A stretch of DNA of 64,000 nt, taken from contig NZ_JANAVP010000027.1 in the NCBI RefSeq assembly GCF_024213665.1, forward strand, positions 1 to 64,000, in the 5' to 3' direction. Positions within the stretch are counted from its first letter, which is position 1. Each line of letters begins with the position of its first letter. Below are positions 52,631 through 61,664 of the stretch, one piece after another. The notes below the pieces were generated by a model. It saw only the letters and a list, made by a program, of their open reading frames with translations, was not told the origin of the DNA and did no database searches. The DNA is from Streptomyces sp. A3M-1-3. Its GTDB lineage: Bacteria; Actinomycetota; Actinomycetes; Streptomycetales; Streptomycetaceae. Position numbers and translations under genes: made by a program.

Positions 52631-54019
52631 GTGACAGCACCTCGCGGCGGCGCCCCCCTTTCGATCGGGGAGCTCACCGATGAGCAGTACGGGCAGATCA
52701 TCAGCCCGGATGACGCCGAGTACGAGGCAGCGCGCACCGTGTACGCGGGTGACGTCGACCGCAGGCCCGCCGTCATCCTGCGGCCCAGGAATGCCGAGCA
52801 GGTGGCGCGCGTCGTGGCGCTGGCGCAGGAGACCGGGCTCCAGTTGGCCGTCCGCGGCGGTGGACACAGCGGGGCCGGGCACGGTGTCTGCGAAGGCGGC
52901 ATCGTCGTGGACCTGGCCAACATGCGGGCGCTGGAGATCGACGTCGAGGCCCGTACGGCCTGGACCGAGGCCGGCATTTCCGCCGGCGAGTACACCGAAG
53001 CCGCCGCGGAGCACGGGCTCGCGACCGGATTCGGCGACAGCACCCAGGTCGGGGTCGGAGGCATCACCCTGGGCGGCGGCATCGGTTTCCTGTCCCGCAA
53101 GCACGGGATGACCATCGACGATCTGCTGGCCGCGGAGATCGTCACGGCCGACGGCGAACTACTGTCGGTGGACGAGCACCACCACCCCGACCTGTTCTGG
53201 GCCATCCGCGGTGGTGGCGGCAACTTCGGGGTGGCGACCCGCTTCAAGCTCCGGTTGCACGAGCTCACCAGCGTGTACGGCGGAATGCTGGTGCTCCCCG
53301 TGACCCCCGAGATCCTCGAGACCTTCATCGCCGAGGCCGAGGCCGCTCCCGAGGAGCTTTCCACGATCGTGAACGTGTGGACGGCACCCCCCTTCCCGTT
53401 CGTGCCCGAGGAGTACCACGGCAAGCCGATCATTCTGGCGGTGATGTGCTACGCCGGCCCCTCCGAGGCGGGCGAGGAGGTCATCGGCCGGTTCCGGGCG
53501 ATCGTCCCGCCGCTGGCCGACATGGTGCAGTCCATGCCGTACCCCGGGATGTTCCCCCCGGCAGACCCCCTCATGCGCCCCGTCTCCGTGGCGCGCAACC
53601 TCTTCATCGACCGGGTCGACCGCGCGACCGCCGAGACCATCGTGGAGCGCGTCACCACCTCGAGCGCGATCGTCGCCGGGGCGCAGCTGCGAGTGCTGGG
53701 AGGGGCGCTGGCACGGGTCCCGTCCGACGCCACGGCCTTCGCTCACCGACAGAGCAAGATCATGGCCCACCTGTCCGCCGTCTATGCCGACCCGGCCGAC
53801 GTCGACCTGCACGACACCTGGGTCGAGGAGTTCATGGCCGCCATCCGACAGACCGACCCCGGCTCCTACGGCAACTTCGTGGTGAACGCGGGGCCGGAAC
53901 AGGTCCGGGAGGCGCTCTACCCCGGGGCCACAGGGGAACGACTCGCCCAGATCAAGGCGAAATACGACCCGACCAACCTGTTCAACTCCAATCACAACAT
54001 TCTGCCCGCAACGTCGTGA
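52631..54019 (+). CDS. FAD-linked oxidase (berberine-bridge type)
   Basis: A 462-residue vanillyl-alcohol-oxidase-fold flavoenzyme. RPAVILRPRNAEQVARVVALA and RGGGHSGAGHG (His for the 8-alpha FAD link) mark the N-terminal domain. FGDSTQVGVGGITLGGGIGFLSRKHGMTIDDLLAAEIV follows; the Cys normally used for the second FAD bond is Ser here. FWAIRGGGGNFGVATRFKLRL and the end YDPTNLFNSNHNILP are typical. Relatives oxidise sugar hydroxyls (AknOx converts rhodinose to cinerulose and aculose) or lactols (GilR). GTG 52631 follows AAGGAG. Unlike the copy at 43789 this gene is intact. Confidence 0.92.
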   Translation: MTAPRGGAPLSIGELTDEQYGQIISPDDAEYEAARTVYAGDVDRRPAVILRPRNAEQVARVVALAQETGLQLAVRGGGHSGAGHGVCEGGIVVDLANMRALEIDVEARTAWTEAGISAGEYTEAAAEHGLATGFGDSTQVGVGGITLGGGIGFLSRKHGMTIDDLLAAEIVTADGELLSVDEHHHPDLFWAIRGGGGNFGVATRFKLRLHELTSVYGGMLVLPVTPEILETFIAEAEAAPEELSTIVNVWTAPPFPFVPEEYHGKPIILAVMCYAGPSEAGEEVIGRFRAIVPPLADMVQSMPYPGMFPPADPLMRPVSVARNLFIDRVDRATAETIVERVTTSSAIVAGAQLRVLGGALARVPSDATAFAHRQSKIMAHLSAVYADPADVDLHDTWVEEFMAAIRQTDPGSYGNFVVNAGPEQVREALYPGATGERLAQIKAKYDPTNLFNSNHNILPATS

Positions 54020-54140
54020 CAATTCACCGGCCGTGCGCGGCTGTGCTCCGGCAGCCGGCCGGGACCTGAGGGCGGTTGGCTCTCCGGGCCTGGTGGTCAT
54101 CTTCTTCAGATGACGCCCCGGTACGACGCTCCACGTTGTC

Positions 54141-54175
54141 AGGAAGGGGACGCCGTTTTCCGGCGTCCCCTTCCT
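54141..54175 (+). terminator. Hairpin terminator after FAD oxidase
   Basis: AGGAAGGGGACGCCG (54141-54155) pairs with CGGCGTCCCCTTCCT (54161-54175), a perfect 15-bp stem with loop TTTTC, 122 bp after the stop. Confidence 0.85.
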
Positions 54176-54490
54176 CATGTCCCCCTGAGTTCCCGGCCAG
54201 ACGCCGTTTCCTCCCCTTGCTCCATCCCGGAATCCACAGTTGGCGCGATGAAGCAATAAGCGTTTTCAGCGACGCCTCTCCGGGGCGAGGACGGCTGCCG
54301 GAATAGTCGGCACGGCCGTCACCGACGCGGTCGCGCTCGGCGAGGAACCCACGCCCAGGTTCCAGATCCTCCGGCCTGTCCCCTCGCCGAGGACCAGCGG
54401 CCGGCCGCACCCGTACGCCAACTCTGACCACCCCCACCCGCGGGCCACACACCCAGGGCCCGCGGACCCTACTCCCCTGGAGGAGCGTTC
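54176..54490. other. Gene-free stretch
   Basis: 315 bp between the terminator and the acyltransferase relic. I see no protein-like frame. A promoter for the right-hand genes is expected here but none stands out. GGAGGAG at its end is the ribosome binding site for ATG 54491. Confidence 0.4.
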
Positions 54491-55501
54491 ATGACACGGG
54501 AATCGACGGCCGTGATGTCGCTGGTCGAGCAGTGACTTCCCCCGACAGAGCAGAGATTCGTACGCGGGCGGCAGCCCCCGCAGGAGGGGGCGCCCCCTGC
54601 CCTCGTCCGCCGTGCCAGGACCGACCGCACCGGCGCCTTCTACCGCCGCCGGTTCGTCAAGATCCTGCCGCTGTACTACGTGGCCGGCGCCGCGGCGGCG
54701 GTGCTGCTGTGGAACGTGAGTATCCGGTGGCAGGACCTGCTCGCCTACGCGGGCCTCGTCCAGGTGTGGATACCGAACCCGCGGGTCAACTTCGGTGTCC
54801 TCGCGACGGGCTGGTCCCTGGCCGCGGAGGCCGTGTTCTACCTGGTGTTCCCCTTCGCCATCCGCTGGTTCCGCGACCTGGGCCGACGCGCGGCCTGGAC
54901 GGGTCTGGCCCTCTGCGTGGCGGGCTCCTTCCTCGTGCCGGTCCTGGCTTACAACATGCCCGCCGGGATCATCTCGTTCGTGGGCGCGCCGGATGCGATC
55001 AGCTTCCAGATGTGGTTCGCCTATACCTTCCCGCTCGGCCGCCTCTTCGATTTCCTCGTCGGAATGTTCGCCGTGCTCCTGGTGATCTCCGGCGGTTTCC
55101 CCCGGGTGCGGATGCCGTGGGTGCTGATCTCGTTCGTGCCCTGCTACGTCGTGGCGAACTACAGCCCCTTCCTGTTCGGCTGGCGGGCACCCCTGCTGAT
55201 CTCGTGCGTGCTGCTCATCGTTGCCGCCGCACAGGGGGACATCGAACGGCGTCCGACGTTCCTGTCGTCGAGGACGATGGTGCTGCTCGGCAATGTGTCG
55301 TTCGCCCTCTACCTCTGCCACTACCTGGTGCTCTACACCTTCAACATCAAGGTGATGCACGGCCCGTTCGACTCGGTGGCCATGGTGATCCTCTATCTCG
55401 CACTGGCCCTGGTCAGCTCCGTCGTCCTGGCGTGGCTGCTGTACCGGTACGTGGAGATGCCGATCGTCCGACGCTTCAGTACAGCCAAGAAGCGTCAATG
55501 A
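54491..55501 (+). pseudogene. Membrane acyltransferase 3 family, N-terminal part lost
   Basis: ATG 54491 with GGAGGAG upstream reads only MTRESTAVMSLVEQ before a TGA at 54533-54535. The same frame then continues, and from about 54610 it matches an acyltransferase-3 protein: FYRRRFVKILPLYYVAGAAAAVLLW, PRVNFGVLATGWSLAAEAVFYLVFPFA, LYLCHYLVLYTF, ending YVEMPIVRRF. The first two or three membrane helices with the catalytic His (about 100-120 residues) are missing. A GTG at 54680 could make a shorter product, but without the catalytic region. Intact relatives acylate sugars or macrolides at the membrane. It is a deletion relic, probably from a lost acyl-sugar step. Confidence 0.75.
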
Positions 55502-55653
55502 CCCAAGAGCGGACAGAGCTGTCGAGTACCCGCCTCGACACCGCCGGCATCGAGTACCTGTGGGCTGCCTCGGACACAGGCCCCGCCCCCGCCCACGTCC
55601 GCTTGAAAGAGCAGCAGCGAGGTCAAACGCGCAGCTCAGGCCCGGGAAGGTAA
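55498..55653 (+). CDS. Possible 51-residue ORF
   Basis: The ATG overlaps the acyltransferase stop (ATGA). It reads MTQERTELSSTRLDTAGIEYLW, then AASDTGPAPAHVRLKEQQRG, ending RSSGPGR. It looks like the start of a longer protein cut short. No domain is recognisable and it may not be expressed. Confidence 0.25.
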   Translation: MTQERTELSSTRLDTAGIEYLWAASDTGPAPAHVRLKEQQRGQTRSSGPGR

Positions 55654-55704
55654 TCACCGCGCTCGAACAGCCGGCATGAACACACGAACGGAGAGGACCT
55701 CTCG

Positions 55705-56772
55705 ATGAAGGCTCTGGTGCTTGCAGGCGGGTCCGGTACCCGCCTGCGGCCTTTCAGTTACTCGATGCCCAAACAACTCATCCCCATCGCGAACAAGCCC
55801 GTCCTGGTACACGTACTGCAGGGCGTCCGGGATCTGGGGGTGACCGAGGTCGGCGTCATCGTCAACAGCCGCGGGCCCGAGATCGAGGCCGTGCTCGGCG
55901 ACGGCTCCCGGTTCGGCTTGCGGATCACCTACATCCCCCAGGACGCGCCACGCGGACTGGCCCACACCGTGTCCATCGCCCGCGACTTCCTCGGCGCCGA
56001 CGACTTCGTGATGTACCTGGGTGACAACATGCTGCCCGACGGAGTCGTCGGCATCGCCGAGGAGTTCACCACGCACCGCCCGGCCGCCCAGGTCGTCGTG
56101 TACAAGGTGGCCGACCCCCGCTCCTTCGGGGTCGCCGAACTCGGTCCCGACGGCGAGGTGCTGCGCCTGGTGGAGAAGCCGCAGGAGCCGCGCAGCGACC
56201 TGGCGCTGATCGGTGTGTACTTCTTCACGCCCGCCATCCACGAGGCGGTGGAGGCCATCGAGCCCAGCGCCCGCGGCGAGCTGGAGATAACCGACGCCAT
56301 CCAGTGGCTGGTCTCCTCCGGCGCGGACGTCCGGGCCAGCCGGTACGACGGCTACTGGAAGGACACCGGAAAGGTCCAGGACGTCCTGGAGTGCAACAGC
56401 CATCTCCTCGACGGCTTGACCCGGCGCGTGGACGGTCACGTCGACGCGAGCAGCGTCCTCGTCGGCCAGGTCGTGGTCGAGGTGGGGGCGCGCATCCTGC
56501 GGTCCCGGGTCGAGGGCCCGGCGATCATCGGTGCCGGCACCGTCGTGGAGGAGAGCCATGTGGGCCCGTACACCTCGATCGGACGGGACTGCCTGGTGAC
56601 CGACAGCCGGCTGGAGAGCTCCATCACCCTGGACGAGGCATCGGTCACCGGCGTCCACGGCCTGCGCGACTCGCTGATCGGGCGCGCCGCCTCCGTCGGC
56701 ACCACCGGCCAGGGCATGGACCATCACTGCCTGGTCGTCGGAGACCACACCCGAGTGGAGGTCGCGGCATGA
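55705..56772 (+). CDS. rmlA: Glucose-1-phosphate thymidylyltransferase (long form)
   Basis: A 355-residue nucleotidylyltransferase making TDP-glucose, the entry to the deoxysugar pathway. MKALVLAGGSGTRLRPFSYSMPKQLIPIANKP is the nucleotide-binding signature (GGxGTRLRP...PKxL). MYLGDNML carries the Mg-binding Asp, and VEKPQEPRSDLALIGVYFF and DGYWKDTGKVQDVLECN are family segments. The C-terminal 100 residues form a left-handed beta-helix (VVVEVGARILRSRVEGPAIIGAGTVV), as in the long StrD/UrdG-type enzymes of antibiotic clusters. The stop overlaps the next start (ATGA). It opens the sugar operon. Confidence 0.95.
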   Translation: MKALVLAGGSGTRLRPFSYSMPKQLIPIANKPVLVHVLQGVRDLGVTEVGVIVNSRGPEIEAVLGDGSRFGLRITYIPQDAPRGLAHTVSIARDFLGADDFVMYLGDNMLPDGVVGIAEEFTTHRPAAQVVVYKVADPRSFGVAELGPDGEVLRLVEKPQEPRSDLALIGVYFFTPAIHEAVEAIEPSARGELEITDAIQWLVSSGADVRASRYDGYWKDTGKVQDVLECNSHLLDGLTRRVDGHVDASSVLVGQVVVEVGARILRSRVEGPAIIGAGTVVEESHVGPYTSIGRDCLVTDSRLESSITLDEASVTGVHGLRDSLIGRAASVGTTGQGMDHHCLVVGDHTRVEVAA

Positions 56773-57755
56773 GGATCCTGGTCACCGGAGCGGCCGGTTT
56801 CATCGGCTCCAATTTCGTCCGCAAACTGCTGGCCGACGAGTACAGCGGCTGGGCGGGTGCCCAGGTCACCGCCCTGGACAAGCTGACCTACGCGGGCAAC
56901 CGGGACAACCTGCCCGCTTCGCACAAGCGGCTGGTGTTCGTCCGCGGGGACGTCTGCGACCGCGACCTGATGCGCGAACTGGTACGGGGCCACGACGCCG
57001 TGGTCCACTTCGCGGCCGAGACCCACGTCGACCGCTCCCTGGAGGGCGCCGGCGAATTCTTCCGTACGAACGTCCTGGGCACCCAGACCCTGTTGGACGC
57101 CGTGCTGGAGAGCAACGACGTGGAACGGGTCGTGCACGTCTCCACGGACGAGGTGTACGGCTCGATCGAGGAGGGATCCTGGACCGAGGAATGGCCGCTG
57201 GCGCCCAACTCCCCGTACGCCGCGGCGAAGGCCGGTTCGGACCTGGTCGCCCGGACGTACTGGCGCACACATGGCGTGGACCTGTCCATCACGCGCTGCT
57301 CCAACAACTACGGGCCGTACCAGCACCCCGAGAAGGTCATCCCCCTGTTCGTCACGAACCTGCTGGAGGGCCGCCAGGTCCCGCTGTACGGCGACGGGCG
57401 CAACGCCCGCGAGTGGCTGCACGTGGACGACCACTGCCGCGGCATCGACCTGGTGCTCAACCACGGGCAACCCGGCCAGATCTACAACATCGGCGGCGGC
57501 AACGAGTACACGAACCTCGCCCTGACCGAGAAGCTGCTCGAACTGACCGGCGTGGGCGAGGAGATGATCCGCCGGGTCCCGGACCGCAAGGCGCACGACC
57601 TGCGGTACTCGATCAACGATTCCAAGATCCGTGAGCAGCTCGGCTACGCTCCGCTGACCGGCTTCGAGGAGGGCCTGGCCGAGACGGTCGCCTGGTACCG
57701 GGACAACCCCGGCTGGTGGAAGGCCGTCAAGCACGGGGCGACCCGTGCGACCTGA
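56769..57755 (+). CDS. rmlB: TDP-glucose 4,6-dehydratase
   Basis: A 328-residue extended SDR that forms TDP-4-keto-6-deoxyglucose using tightly bound NAD. It has the GxxGxxG motif VTGAAGFIGSNFV, HFAAETHVDRSLEGAGEFFRTNVLGTQ, the catalytic VHVSTDEVYGSI (Thr-Asp-Glu triad) and NSPYAAAKAGSDL with Tyr and Lys. RCSNNYGPYQHPEKVIPLFVTNLLEG and YGDGRNAREWLHVDDHCRGI complete the signature. It overlaps the preceding gene by ATGA and the following gene by 11 bp. Equivalent to UrdH/LanH. Confidence 0.96.
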   Translation: MRILVTGAAGFIGSNFVRKLLADEYSGWAGAQVTALDKLTYAGNRDNLPASHKRLVFVRGDVCDRDLMRELVRGHDAVVHFAAETHVDRSLEGAGEFFRTNVLGTQTLLDAVLESNDVERVVHVSTDEVYGSIEEGSWTEEWPLAPNSPYAAAKAGSDLVARTYWRTHGVDLSITRCSNNYGPYQHPEKVIPLFVTNLLEGRQVPLYGDGRNAREWLHVDDHCRGIDLVLNHGQPGQIYNIGGGNEYTNLALTEKLLELTGVGEEMIRRVPDRKAHDLRYSINDSKIREQLGYAPLTGFEEGLAETVAWYRDNPGWWKAVKHGATRAT

Positions 57756-58782
57756 CGCCCGTCCGGCGGCCGGGCTCTCGGTCGTCGTCCTGGGCGGCAC
57801 CGGGTTCCTGGGCCGCCACATCGGCGAGGCCTTCACCGCGCTCGGCGCCCGGGTCCACCCGGTGTCCCGCACCGGTGGGGACGACCCCGCGCAAGGCCTC
57901 ACGTCCGTACGCCTGGACCTGCTCGCGACGGAGCCGGAGGAGATCGCCCGGCTCCTCGACTCGACCGGCGCCGACGTGGTCGTCAACGCGGCCGGCCGGG
58001 CCTGGCGGGCGGACGAGGAACAGATGGCCGCGGGCAACGCCGAACTGGTCGAGCGCCTCGTCGCGGCCCTCGCTGAGCTGCCCGGTCCGCCCGTACGGCT
58101 GATCCAGCTCGGCAGCGTCCACGAGTACGGGGCCGGCGCCCTGGACGCCGCCACCGGCGAGGACCATGAGCCGGCCCCGGTCACCGCGTACGGACGCACC
58201 AAGCTCCTGGGCACACGGGCCGTCCTGCGCGCCGCGTCCGAGCGGGGCGTCGACGGCGTGGTGCTCCGGCTCGCCAACGTGCTCGGCGCCGGAGTACCGG
58301 AGGGCAGTCTCTTCGGCCGGGTCGCGGCACATCTCGGTGAGGCCGCACGCAACATCGCGCGAGGCGAGAAAGCCGCCGTGCTGCGGCTCCCGCCGCTGCG
58401 TGCGGCCCGCGACCTGGTGGACGCGGGCGACGCCGCAGCCGCGGTGCTGGCCGTGGCCACCGCACCGGGAGAGACCGTCAGGGGCCGGGTGGTCAATGTG
58501 GGCCGCGGCGAGGCGGTCCCGATGCGCGGCCTGATCCACCGGATGGTCTCGCTCAGCGGTCTGGAGGTCCCGGTCGTCGAGGACCCCGAGGGCCCGCCCT
58601 CGCGCACCGACGTCGCCTGGCAACGGCTGGACATCGCACGCGCCGAGCGGCTGCTCGGCTGGCGGCCGTGCCGGAACCTCGACGACTCCCTGCGCGATCT
58701 GCTCGCGCCCGTACTGCCGCCCGGGCACCCACCGCTCGGCGTCACGGCCAACGCACCGGACATGGAAGAGGAATCACTGTGA
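57745..58782 (+). CDS. NDP-hexose 4-ketoreductase (UrdR/EryBIV-like)
   Basis: A 345-residue extended SDR. LSVVVLGGTGFLGRHIGEAFTALGA is the NAD(P) site. LIQLGSVHEYGAGALDAATGED holds the Ser/Tyr region, and VTAYGRTKLLGTRAVLRAA the YxxxK. VVLRLANVLGAGVPEGSLFGRVAAHL is typical of 4-ketoreductases of deoxysugar clusters. It would reduce the C4 ketone at the end of the pathway, setting axial or equatorial OH (rhodinose versus amicetose); the stereochemistry cannot be predicted. It starts at GTG 57745 inside the preceding gene and ends with a GTGA overlap. Confidence 0.87.
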   Translation: MRPDARPAAGLSVVVLGGTGFLGRHIGEAFTALGARVHPVSRTGGDDPAQGLTSVRLDLLATEPEEIARLLDSTGADVVVNAAGRAWRADEEQMAAGNAELVERLVAALAELPGPPVRLIQLGSVHEYGAGALDAATGEDHEPAPVTAYGRTKLLGTRAVLRAASERGVDGVVLRLANVLGAGVPEGSLFGRVAAHLGEAARNIARGEKAAVLRLPPLRAARDLVDAGDAAAAVLAVATAPGETVRGRVVNVGRGEAVPMRGLIHRMVSLSGLEVPVVEDPEGPPSRTDVAWQRLDIARAERLLGWRPCRNLDDSLRDLLAPVLPPGHPPLGVTANAPDMEEESL

Positions 58783-60083
58783 GCGACCGCAAGGAACAGG
58801 TACTCGAGGAGGTCCGCAAGTACCACCAGGAGACCTCCCAGGAAAGGGGGTTCGTCCCCGGTACGACGGAGATCTGGCCGTCCGGCGCGGTGCTGGACGA
58901 GACGGACCGGACGGCCTTGGTAGAAGCCGCGCTGGAGATGCGCATCGCCGCCGGCCGGAGCTCCCGCAAGTTCGAGTCGGCCTTCGCCCGGCGGCTCAAG
59001 CGCCGCAAGGCCCACCTCACCAACTCCGGTTCGTCGGCGAACCTGCTGGCCGTGTCGGCGCTCACCTCGCACGTCCTGGAGGACAGGCGGCTGAAGCCGG
59101 GCGACGAGGTGATCACCGTCGCGGCGGGTTTCCCGACAACCGTCAACCCGATCCTGCAGAACGGCCTCGTCCCGGTCTTCGTGGACGTGGACCTCACCAC
59201 CTACAACGCGACAGCCGACCGGGTTGCGGCCGCGATTGGCCCGAGAACCCGAGCCATCATCATCGCGCACGCGCTGGGCAACCCGTTCCCCGTCACCGAG
59301 ATCGCCCAACTCGCCGAGGAACACGACCTCTTCCTGATCGAGGACAACTGCGACGCGGTCGGCTCGCTGTACGACGGGAAGCTCACCGGCTCCTTCGGCG
59401 ACATGACCACCGTCAGCTTCTATCCGGCGCACCACCTCACCATGGGTGAGGGCGGCTGCGTACTGACCTCGAACCTGAGCCTGGCCCGGATCGTGGAGTC
59501 GCTGCGGGACTGGGGCCGGGACTGCTGGTGCGAGCCCGGCGAGAACGACAAGTGCCTCAAGCGCTTCCAGTACCAGATGGGCAAACTGCCCGCCGGGTAC
59601 GACCACAAGTACATCTTCTCCCACGTCGGTTACAACCTGAAGGCGACCGACATCCAGGCGGCCCTGGGGCTGACCCAGCTGGCCAAGCTGGACGACTTCA
59701 TCGACGCCAGGAAGCGCAACTGGCGGCGGCTGCGGGACGGCCTGGACGGCATACCGGGTCTGCTGCTCCCGGAGGCCACCCCCCGCTCCGACCCGAGCTG
59801 GTTCGGCTTCGTGCTCACGGTGGACCCCGAGGCGCCGTTCAGCCGCGCCGAGCTGGTGGCCTTCCTGGAGGACAGGAAGATCGGCACCCGCCGGCTGTTC
59901 GGCGGCAACCTGACCCGGCACCCGGCCTACATCGACCAGCCGCACCGGATCGTGGGCGAGCTGACGAACAGCGACATCATCACCGACCACACCTTCTGGA
60001 TCGGGGTCTATCCGGCTCTCACCGACGAGATGCTGGACTACGTCACCGCCTCGATCAAGGAGTTCGTCGCCGCGCACGGGTGA
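58779..60083 (+). CDS. NDP-4-keto-6-deoxyhexose 3-dehydratase (UrdQ/SpnQ-like)
   Basis: A 434-residue PMP- and [2Fe-2S]-dependent enzyme of the DegT fold that removes the C3 hydroxyl. The usual PLP-binding Lys is replaced by His218 in SFYPAHHLTMGEGG, the hallmark of the E1/ColD/SpnQ dehydratases. A Cys cluster for the iron-sulfur centre is visible in RDWGRDCWCEPGENDKCLKRF. THLTNSGSSANLLAVSAL and DEVITVAAGFPTTVNPILQNGLVPVFVD are family segments. C3 removal together with 2-deoxygenation gives a 2,3,6-trideoxyhexose. No dedicated ferredoxin reductase is in the window. It starts at GTG 58779. Confidence 0.95.
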   Translation: MSDRKEQVLEEVRKYHQETSQERGFVPGTTEIWPSGAVLDETDRTALVEAALEMRIAAGRSSRKFESAFARRLKRRKAHLTNSGSSANLLAVSALTSHVLEDRRLKPGDEVITVAAGFPTTVNPILQNGLVPVFVDVDLTTYNATADRVAAAIGPRTRAIIIAHALGNPFPVTEIAQLAEEHDLFLIEDNCDAVGSLYDGKLTGSFGDMTTVSFYPAHHLTMGEGGCVLTSNLSLARIVESLRDWGRDCWCEPGENDKCLKRFQYQMGKLPAGYDHKYIFSHVGYNLKATDIQAALGLTQLAKLDDFIDARKRNWRRLRDGLDGIPGLLLPEATPRSDPSWFGFVLTVDPEAPFSRAELVAFLEDRKIGTRRLFGGNLTRHPAYIDQPHRIVGELTNSDIITDHTFWIGVYPALTDEMLDYVTASIKEFVAAHG

Positions 60084-60254
60084 GCCGCGCCGCTGCGCGA
60101 GGACGCGCGGTGGTGCGCGGCGGCCGGGCATGCGGCTGCGGCCCCTACCGGCCTGCACGGCCCGACCACCATCGGCGGACACCCGTCGGCTTCACCCTCA
60201 CGCCTTCGTGCCCGGCCCTCGCGGTTCGGCGCACCGGATCCAGGGAGTCACCTG

Positions 60255-61664
60255 ATGCTTTCCCCACCCCTCCGTACTCAGCTCCAGGCGCGCGCGGATG
60301 TGCGTCTGCCGTCCCGCATCGCGCTGTCCGCCGCCGCCGCGGAAGGCGTCCAGCTGCCCACCGGGGACTTCGCCGCCTGGCTTGCCGAGCGTGGCCGGGT
60401 CAATGAGTTCCGCGTGGACCGCATCCCGTTCGCGGAGCTGGACGGCTGGTCGTTCGACGAGCACACCGGCAACCTCGGACACCGCAGCGGCCGCTTCTTC
60501 ACCGTCGAGGGCCTGCACGTCACGGAGGAGGACGGCCCCTACGGGGACGGTCCGTACGCCGACTGGTACCAGCCCATCATCAAGCAGGCCGAGGTGGGCA
60601 TCCTGGGCATCCTCGTCAAGGAGTTCGACGGGGTGCCGCACTTGCTGATGCAGGCGAAGATGGAGCCGGGCAACCCCAACCTGCTCCAGCTCTCGCCCAC
60701 GGTTCAGGCCACCCGCAGCAACTACACCAAGGCCCACAAGGGTGCGGACGTGAAGTACATCGAGTACTTCGCCGGTCCGCGCCGCGGGCGCGTCATCGCC
60801 GACGTGCTGCAGTCCGAACACGGCTCGTGGTTCTACCGGAAGTCCAACCGCAACATGATCGTGGAAGCGACGGGCGAAGTGCCGCTGCTCGACGACTTCT
60901 GCTGGCTCACCCTCGGCCAGATCAGCGAACTGCTGCACCGGGACAACGTCGTCAACATGGACGCGCGCACCGTGCTGTCCTGCCTGCCCCACCCGGACAC
61001 CGGAGCGGGAGCGCTGCTCGGCGACACCGAGCTGTTCTCCTGGATCACCGGGGAACGCGCCCGGCACGATGTGCGGGCCGAGCGGGTCCCGCTCGCGCGT
61101 GTTCCCCGGTGGAAGCGCGGCGAGAGCGCCATCGAGCACGAGGACGGCCGCTACTTCCGGGTGGCGGCGGTGTCCGTGCGGGCGGGCAACCGCGAGGTCA
61201 CGGGGTGGACCCAGCCCCTCTTCGAACCGGTGGGCCAGGGCGTCACCGCCTTCCTCACCCGCGAGTTCGAGGGCGTGCCCCACGTCCTGGTGCACGCCCG
61301 GGTCGAGGGCGGCTTCCTCGACACCATCGAGCTGGGACCCACCGTGCAGTACACCCCCGCCAACTACGCCCACCTCGATGCGCGGGACCGGCCGCGCTTC
61401 CTCGACACGGTGCTGCATGCGAGCGGAGACCGTATCCGCTACGAGGCCGTCCACTCCGAGGAGGGCGGGCGCTTCCTCAACGCCGAGAGCCGCTACCTGA
61501 TCGTGGACGCGGACGAGGCCGACGCGCCGCAGAACCCGCCGCCCGGCTACGCCTGGGTCACCCCGGCACAGCTGACGTCCTTGGTCCGGCACAGCCACTA
61601 CGTCAACGTCCAGGGGCGCACCCTGCTGGCGTGCCTCAACGCGACGGCGGGGGCCGCCCGATGA
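60255..61664 (+). CDS. NDP-hexose 2,3-dehydratase (UrdS/TylX3-like)
   Basis: A 469-residue protein made of two homologous halves, each with the pattern W.QP...E.GI...L..EF.GV.H.L..A..E.G......L.PTVQ. The first is DWYQPIIKQAEVGILGILVKEFDGVPHLLMQAKMEPGNPNLLQLSPTVQ, and the second GWTQPLFEPVGQGVTAFLTREFEGVPHVLVHARVEGG. This is the 2-deoxygenation enzyme of deoxysugar pathways. It starts at ATG 60255 with GGGAG upstream after a 171-bp gap. The stop overlaps the 3-ketoreductase start, and the two enzymes act one after the other. Confidence 0.95.
   Translation: MLSPPLRTQLQARADVRLPSRIALSAAAAEGVQLPTGDFAAWLAERGRVNEFRVDRIPFAELDGWSFDEHTGNLGHRSGRFFTVEGLHVTEEDGPYGDGPYADWYQPIIKQAEVGILGILVKEFDGVPHLLMQAKMEPGNPNLLQLSPTVQATRSNYTKAHKGADVKYIEYFAGPRRGRVIADVLQSEHGSWFYRKSNRNMIVEATGEVPLLDDFCWLTLGQISELLHRDNVVNMDARTVLSCLPHPDTGAGALLGDTELFSWITGERARHDVRAERVPLARVPRWKRGESAIEHEDGRYFRVAAVSVRAGNREVTGWTQPLFEPVGQGVTAFLTREFEGVPHVLVHARVEGGFLDTIELGPTVQYTPANYAHLDARDRPRFLDTVLHASGDRIRYEAVHSEEGGRFLNAESRYLIVDADEADAPQNPPPGYAWVTPAQLTSLVRHSHYVNVQGRTLLACLNATAGAAR

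Noticed and set aside
58779..60083. A DegT aminotransferase inactivated by loss of the PLP Lys.
   Set aside because: His at this position plus the Cys cluster is the signature of 3-dehydratases of the SpnQ/UrdQ/E1 group.
56724..60182. Long open frame (about 1,150 codons) on the minus strand across the sugar genes.
   Set aside because: The plus strand here carries three genes with clear catalytic motifs and overlapping starts. The minus frame has only composition-driven Arg/Val/Gly sequence.
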